This document shows positions 53,864 through 58,608 of a stretch of DNA of 58,608 bases, piece after piece (position 1 is the stretch's first letter; the number at the start of each line of letters is the position of its first letter). The DNA lies in NCBI GenBank assembly GCA_002733415.1, contig NVVR01000020.1:1-58608 (forward strand), read 5' to 3'. A program made the position numbers and the translations under genes. Under the pieces are notes generated by a model that saw only the letters and a program-made list of their open reading frames with translations, made no database searches and had not been told where the DNA came from. The DNA is from Kordia sp. GTDB lineage: Bacteria > Bacteroidota > Bacteroidia > Flavobacteriales > Flavobacteriaceae.

Positions 53864-53881
53864 ATATAGAAGTCCTTATAC

Positions 53882-55729
53882 TTAATTTTTTATTATTTTT
53901 TTTATAATCACTTCTCCTTCAATATATAGGTTTAAAAAATAGACTCCAGGTTGTGCTCTAGAAATATTCACTGGTGTACTTTCTTCTCCAGAAAAAGTTC
54001 CTTCAAAAGCAACATTTCCATATACATCTAATACTTTTATGATTCCTTCATCTTTATTGTTTGTCACAGATACCGTAAACTCACCTCGGGTTGGGTTTGG
54101 ATAAATTTTAGCGGTTAAATTAGTATCTCCTTGCTTTCCGCAATGCTCAATCAAGAATAGACGGTGAATAACAGAAACTGTTCCTCCTAGACCAATAACT
54201 CTAAAGGTAAACAGATAATACTGACCGTAATTCAAAGAACCTGCATAGTTTGAAATCTGCATATCACTAGGTGCAGTACAATTATTACAGAACTCCCCGT
54301 TAAACAAATCTTGTCCAGGCACCCAAGTATTAATATTAATAGGTGCTACGGCAATTTCAACTTTATTTTCACATGTACTTGGTAGGCCATTAAAAATCAC
54401 ATCTTCAGGATTACAAAACACCGCAACGGGCAAAGGTCCATATTTTGTATTAACTTCTCTATCTACAAATTGGTTTGTAAATTCTCCTGCTGCACTAACT
54501 TCTCCATTGCAATCTGAACAAGAGAAAAATTGATGGTATTGAGCTGTATCAAAATTGCCATTCCAGTTTTTGCTCGTTGCCAATAGTCTACAATTTTTGA
54601 CTGCAAGGTTATGTATACTCACAATTTCTGGGGCAGGTGTATAGGTATGCTCTAAATCATCCGCCGAACTATAAAGATTTATATGAAAAGCTCCTGCCAT
54701 ATTACTAGCAGCAAAAAATGTTTTATTTTCCTCTGTCACAACGACATTTGTATAGTGTCCATTTACTTCTTCTAAAACTGTATTCGATCCTGATGCAGTC
54801 ATACTATTTAAATAATTTACTGGACTAGTAACGTTAATATAATCGCTTAGTTTTCTTGAAATAAACATAATTCCTCCGTCAGGACGGAGTGCAACTTTTT
54901 GATAGAACATCGAGGAAGTCGATATAGCAGTATTAGCCATACCTGTGTATGCAAGCGTTTTTCCTTGGATTGCATATACGTATATTGTAGTAGCTGTTTG
55001 CGAAGCAGGATTATAAAGTGCTTTTTTGATTTGGATGTAATGGTTGTTGTAGTAATAACCTCTATTGTGACCTATGATAAAAACATTGTCTTTCATATCC
55101 ATGCATATAGGCCAAAGCTTAGGCTCAGCAAAAGATCCTGGGGATTTCATTGCTGAAACTGGCACTGAAACCATTAATTCAGGTGCGGGAGTCCACATAC
55201 CTGACCACCTCACTGGACGAATATTAACTTGTCCGTTATTCTGAACATTACCCACTAATAGATCTCCATTAGGAGCAATTACAAAGTCAGAAGGATTATT
55301 GTTTTCATATACCACATAGGGTTCAGACATTGTAACTGTAGATCCATTTCTAACAAAGCGCCTCAAATAGTGGTGGTGTTTTTCGCTATGGTCTCTTTCG
55401 GTATATAATGCATATACTACATTCTCATTATTGGGATCAAATAAGATTTTAGTGAAAGAATCATAATCAGTTGAATACTCATCACTCTGTGCTAATAGAT
55501 TCCCAGCAATATCAAAATATCTCAAATCTCTTCCTGATTTACTTAGTGTTGTATATTGTCTGGATATAGCAATATTTCGCCTATGAGAAATTGCACCAAC
55601 AGATGTATATTCTGTATTTGAACCTGAATAAACTGTTTCATATGCAGGTGTAGCTGTAAATTGTGCGTGTGTATTCAACGCAAATAGGCTAACAAAAGCT
55701 AAACTCATTATTTTTAATACTTCTTTCAT
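53882..55729 (-). CDS. T9SS-exported protein of unknown function
   Basis: A protein of 615 aa. A signal peptide (about 1-22, ending THAQ) is followed by a large propeller-like region (about 30-400) with WxxxG and FxxxP repeats such as ILFDPNNENVVYALYTE, VIAPNGDLLVGN and VALRPDGGIMFIS. A Cys-rich stretch (about 395-510: FSCSDCNG, CENK, CNNCTAPSD) comes next. A type A sorting domain (about 535-615: AKIYPNPTRGEFTVSV, IIKVLDVYGNVAFEG, GVYFLNLY, VIIKKIIKN) closes the protein. No enzymatic motif was seen. It lies between IS6 copies 1 and 2 together with the GH92 gene. Confidence 0.85.
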   Translation of the reverse strand: MKEVLKIMSLAFVSLFALNTHAQFTATPAYETVYSGSNTEYTSVGAISHRRNIAISRQYTTLSKSGRDLRYFDIAGNLLAQSDEYSTDYDSFTKILFDPNNENVVYALYTERDHSEKHHHYLRRFVRNGSTVTMSEPYVVYENNNPSDFVIAPNGDLLVGNVQNNGQVNIRPVRWSGMWTPAPELMVSVPVSAMKSPGSFAEPKLWPICMDMKDNVFIIGHNRGYYYNNHYIQIKKALYNPASQTATTIYVYAIQGKTLAYTGMANTAISTSSMFYQKVALRPDGGIMFISRKLSDYINVTSPVNYLNSMTASGSNTVLEEVNGHYTNVVVTEENKTFFAASNMAGAFHINLYSSADDLEHTYTPAPEIVSIHNLAVKNCRLLATSKNWNGNFDTAQYHQFFSCSDCNGEVSAAGEFTNQFVDREVNTKYGPLPVAVFCNPEDVIFNGLPSTCENKVEIAVAPININTWVPGQDLFNGEFCNNCTAPSDMQISNYAGSLNYGQYYLFTFRVIGLGGTVSVIHRLFLIEHCGKQGDTNLTAKIYPNPTRGEFTVSVTNNKDEGIIKVLDVYGNVAFEGTFSGEESTPVNISRAQPGVYFLNLYIEGEVIIKKIIKN

Positions 55730-56042
55730 TTTTTTTAAAGATTTAACACGCTCTATGTAAAGCGTAGGTTTATATTATTACTGTAATATTTTAAACAATT
55801 ACATAACAAAGCTAAATACTTGAGTTAAGTAAAACTCAAAACCTGCTCCTCAAGTGACAGATAGCACTAAAATAGACACGAACTAAAATCAGTCTGGTAC
55901 AAATACATATGTTTTAGGGACGAAATTTAGACGGTTAAAAAGATTAAGACTTTTCGACTTATCACTTATTGTTTCTGCAATAATTGGGTTAATCTTAGTT
56001 TCTAGTTTTTTTAGTTTAAAAAAAACCTTTGCAGCCTGTTCT

Positions 56043-56715
56043 GGTTCTGTCGCATTAAATTTTACTATTTAAAATATATCTAATTTTGAAAGGGTAAAAC
56101 AATCAATATGCACAAACACGATCGTTACCCCCATATTATAATTCAGCAGGCTGTTTATCTTAAACTAAGGTTTACTTTAAGTTATAGAGATGTAGAAGAA
56201 TTAATGGCTATTCGTGGGGTTAAAGTAGACCACTCTACCATTCAAAGATGGGTGTTTAGATTCTCTAAAGAAATTGAAAGGAATATGAATCGATGTAAAA
56301 AGCAAGTGACTAATAGTTGGAGGCTTGATGAAACTTATATCAAAGTAGCTGGGAAAGATAGTAATCGATTGCCATTGCAAATGTCAATCTGCAGGGGCTA
56401 ATACCGCTGGTATAAGAACATGGAATAGAAGAAGTTTCACATCAAAAACCATAAAGATTCGGAGGGTTAAATACTTAAATAATATAGTTGAGCAAGACCA
56501 TCGGAATATTAAACGGAGAATTGCAATTACTACAGGATTTAAAGAATTTGAATCAGCACAAAGAACATTAGCAGGAATAGAAATAGTAAACATAATTAGA
56601 AAAGGATAAATCGTGAACCCTAAGAACTCTACGTTTAAAACATTTTTCTGGTTAGCTGCTTAAGCTAAGGTAACTACTCAAAACTTATTTTTAATTTAAT
56701 TAATGCGACAGAACC
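56043..56715 (+). mobile_element. IS6-family insertion sequence, copy 2 (internally deleted)
   Basis: Same ends as copy 1 and same orientation, but 673 bp long. About 146 bp of the transposase gene (counterpart of 50510-50655) is replaced by about 32 bp containing ATTGCCATTGCAAATGTCAA, the palindrome of the REP-like element. Flanking 8-mers (CCTGTTCT and AAACAAAA) do not match. Confidence 0.9.
56108..56608 (+). pseudogene. IS6-family transposase, inactivated by deletion
   Basis: The N-terminal 85 codons match copy 1 with a few substitutions (HKHDRYPHIIIQQAVYLKLRF). After VAGKDS the frame enters foreign filler and ends. The C-terminal third (IVEQDHRNIKRRIAITTGFKEF) is present out of frame. 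The second catalytic Asp is lost, so it cannot make active transposase, though the ends could still be mobilised by copy 1. Confidence 0.9.
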
Positions 56716-56720
56716 AAACA

Positions 56721-56759
56721 AAACACCAAGACATCGATAATATAGATGTCTTGGTGTTT
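56721..56759 (-). terminator. Terminator of the 379-aa protein gene
   Basis: AAACACCAAGACATC (56721-56735) pairs perfectly with GATGTCTTGGTGTTT (56745-56759). It starts 5 bp outside IS6 copy 2 and lies about 70 bp after the stop codon. Confidence 0.75.
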
Positions 56760-56829
56760 AAAGATTAACAGTTAATGGAATACTTATTTTAAAATAATCG
56801 AAGTGATTAAATTAAAACTATTATTGTAA

Positions 56830-57969
56830 CTAGTTCTTCTTCATATCTAGACTTAACTCTTTTGACCTAAATAATGATTCTAAATTACTTTCAGACTCTG
56901 TCACATCAATATTCAAATCAAGTCTTAACCCATTCTGCATACCAACGGGTACTAGTTCTTTTAAATTATATAAAAGCCCAGGAACTTGTATCGGTTTTGC
57001 AATTGAAGAAACATCATATATTTCAAACTTTTTTAACATCAGAATCTCGTTTGCTATACCCGTTAATCCTATTTTAAACTTTGTACCCAAAACTTTAATA
57101 TCAATTTTAAATGAATTAAGTTTTAGATTAGTATATATTTTTAAACCTTTAGTTGTAAAATGTAGGTCACCATCAATTTTTGCACCAACTCTATTATTGA
57201 TAGTTATTGTCATATATCGCCATTTTATTGATTGCCATGGAAATTTAAAATAATATGGGATTTTTATTTTTAGTTTATCTAATCTTGCATTGATACCTTT
57301 TATTTTTATTGGGTTTGAAAGTTTAAGTTCTGGTTTTCCATATTGAACCAATCTCATCTCATGTAATTCTGGCTTGCCAATACCAACTACTTTTTTTATT
57401 TGTTTTATTACCCATCTTACAATTTTTCTCAAAACTCTTTTACCAGCTTTAAAAACCTTTTTAAAAAAACTCCCAAATCCAAGAAATTTTTCATCAAAAA
57501 TGAACTGTAACTCTCTACCTAATATTTCTTCAGCAATATCTACTGTACCATTTTCAAATTCTGTAGGGTGAATTGATACATAACCGGCTAAGAAGTCTGC
57601 TGCAAGAGAAATAGCATCACCTTTTTCTTGGAAGGTTAAGTTCTCGTCTTTTTTAATTTCCTCTACATAATCAAAAGAAGGAATATTATTTGAGTTTATT
57701 TCTTTAAGAAAATTTGGTTGTAATGAAAATTCCAAGTTTTCTTCATTAATTAAATACTCATCTTCTATTAATTCCATTCCACTTTCAAAATAGTCTCCAG
57801 TTGAAAAGTCGATATTAATCAAATCCTCTCCCTTAGGAAGAATGAAATTATCATTATCACTTAAAAATGAAGTTTTTTCATAATGAATTAATTCTAATGG
57901 GTCAAATTTTAAGTTATTAAGTGTTTTGTCCACAAGGGACTGATTAATTAGAATTTCAAATTCTGCCAT
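56830..57969 (-). CDS. Unknown protein with a strongly cationic amphipathic segment
   Basis: A protein of 379 aa without signal peptide. The N-terminal half (1-150) is acidic (GDYFESGMELIEDEYLINEE). Residues about 163-200 are hydrophobic and lysine/arginine-rich (FFKKVFKAGKRVLRKIVRWV, then IKQIKKVVGIG), like membrane-active helices. The C-terminal half (about 205-360) is beta-rich with repeated LKI and FKI strands (KINGIN-type spacing) and may be an amphiphilic or lipid-binding domain. No family was recognised. It lies alone between IS6 copies 2 and 3, and could be an effector, toxin or cargo gene, but this is speculation. Confidence 0.75.
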   Translation of the reverse strand: MAEFEILINQSLVDKTLNNLKFDPLELIHYEKTSFLSDNDNFILPKGEDLINIDFSTGDYFESGMELIEDEYLINEENLEFSLQPNFLKEINSNNIPSFDYVEEIKKDENLTFQEKGDAISLAADFLAGYVSIHPTEFENGTVDIAEEILGRELQFIFDEKFLGFGSFFKKVFKAGKRVLRKIVRWVIKQIKKVVGIGKPELHEMRLVQYGKPELKLSNPIKIKGINARLDKLKIKIPYYFKFPWQSIKWRYMTITINNRVGAKIDGDLHFTTKGLKIYTNLKLNSFKIDIKVLGTKFKIGLTGIANEILMLKKFEIYDVSSIAKPIQVPGLLYNLKELVPVGMQNGLRLDLNIDVTESESNLESLFRSKELSLDMKKN

Positions 57970-58291
57970 AATTAGTTGTTTTAATTTGTATTGTCTACTT
58001 CTTTTTTTTGTTGCCTTTCAACTTATTTCAACATTAATATTATATTTCCTGTACTTAATCTTATGTCCTGTCTATGGCATATTCGCTACCCTTTATTTTA
58101 ATATATTTAATGCTAAATAACAAGTGTTCAAGCGTAATCGCCTATAGATGAGTCATGTCCATTGTGTGGTTTTTGGGAGGTATGTAAAGCTACAGATATC
58201 TTTAATAACTTTTTTGGGTAACAAAAAGTGTTTTTTAGTAACTTAGGAATGTTGCTAGAGTTTAACTATTTCATCGGATGATACATCCCAA
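57970..58291. other. Intergenic region, nothing recognised
   Basis: A 322-bp AT-rich stretch between the 379-aa gene and IS6 copy 3. It must carry the promoter of that gene near 57980-58030. No ORF, repeat or hairpin stood out. Confidence 0.5.
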
Positions 58292-58608
58292 GGTTCTGTC
58301 GCATTAAATTTTACTATTTAAAATATATCTAATTTTGAAAGGGTAAAACAATCAATATGTATAAACACTACCGTTACCCTCATATTATAATTCAACAGGC
58401 AGTCTATTTCAAACTAAGGTTTACTTTAAGTTACAGGGATGTAGAAGAATTAATGGCTATTCGTGGGGTTAAAGTAGACCACTCTACCATTCAAAGATGA
58501 GTGTTTAACTTCTCTAAAGAAATTGAAAGGAATATGAATCGATGTAAAAAGCAAGTGACTAATAGTTGGAGGCTTGATGAAACTTATATTAAAGTAGCTG
58601 GAAAAGAT
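58292..58608 (+). mobile_element. IS6-family insertion sequence, copy 3 (cut by window end)
   Basis: Left end GGTTCTGTCGCATTAA at 58292 and the same leader as copies 1 and 2, in the same orientation. The right end lies beyond the window. Confidence 0.9.
58357..58608 (+). pseudogene. IS6-family transposase with premature stop, partial
   Basis: It starts like copy 1 (MYKHYRYPHIIIQQAVYFKL), but the Trp codon after STIQR is TGA (58498-58500), so translation ends at about 47 codons. Sequence downstream remains close to copy 1, indicating recent inactivation. The 3' part lies outside the window. Confidence 0.88.

Noticed and set aside
54899..55156. Plus-strand ORF of 85 codons inside the 615-aa T9SS gene
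   Set aside because: Antisense shadow with Cys/Arg/Ser-rich composition unlike neighbouring genes.

Overview
The window looks like chromosomal DNA of a marine member of the Flavobacteriaceae (Bacteroidota), in the general neighbourhood of Tenacibaculum or Polaribacter. The basis is low GC content, A-rich leaders with few Shine-Dalgarno sequences, three proteins with C-terminal type IX secretion (T9SS) sorting domains, DUF3667/DUF4494/DUF1684 families, a SigZ-type sigma factor and short repeats of flavobacterial style. No rRNA, tRNA, CRISPR array, phage or plasmid backbone was found.

Layout. 1-5.5 kb: uvrA (DNA repair), purU and a PLP-dependent histidine-decarboxylase-like gene, all on the minus strand, with an Lrp-type regulator diverging from the decarboxylase. 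6.3-11.6 kb: a fused B12-dependent acyl-CoA mutase of the IcmF type, followed by a decayed second copy of its 3' part that is split by a methyltransferase gene. 11.8-23 kb: a membrane AraC-type regulator, an ABC-2 exporter pair, a divergent histidine kinase / LuxR-type regulator pair, a sodium:alanine symporter, a Cys-rich mini-protein, a SigZ-like sigma factor with Cys residues at its end, and a VOC-MFS pair. 23-27 kb: DUF1684 and DUF3667 genes plus a decayed DUF3667 duplicate, a CrcB fluoride channel and DUF4494. 27-28.5 kb: repeat debris and a dead IS3-type transposase.

28.5-31 kb and 43.3-47.6 kb look like two cassette arrays. Mostly single ORFs in mixed orientation are separated by copies of a repeat (family R1 in the first, R2 in the second). 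Some repeats begin within a few bases of the preceding stop codon. Two R2 copies have inverted ends (CTAACA...TGTTAG) about 130 bp apart, which recalls integron attC sites, but no integrase lies in the window and the match is partial. Between the arrays (32.9-42.0 kb) is a ten-gene type II secretion / type IV pilus-like operon: pseudopilins, GspF, prepilin peptidase, GspE, secretin GspD, GspL-, GspM- and GspC-like proteins, and an embedded fibronectin-III-like lipoprotein.

48-58.6 kb: an accessory segment with three same-orientation copies of one IS6-family element (one intact, one with an internal deletion, one with a stop codon and cut by the window end) and a 151-bp non-autonomous relative. 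They bracket a GH92 glycosidase, a T9SS-exported protein and an unknown protein with a cationic amphipathic segment. A serine beta-lactamase-like lipoprotein lies just outside.

At least six dispersed repeat families are visible by eye: the 1/27.4-kb inverted element, CCCACTRGTGGG/R3, the 160-bp R4 element, R5, R1 and R2. Together with two decaying gene duplications they suggest a genome shaped by small repeats. All functional calls rest on reading motifs and on remembered family features; no database search was run.
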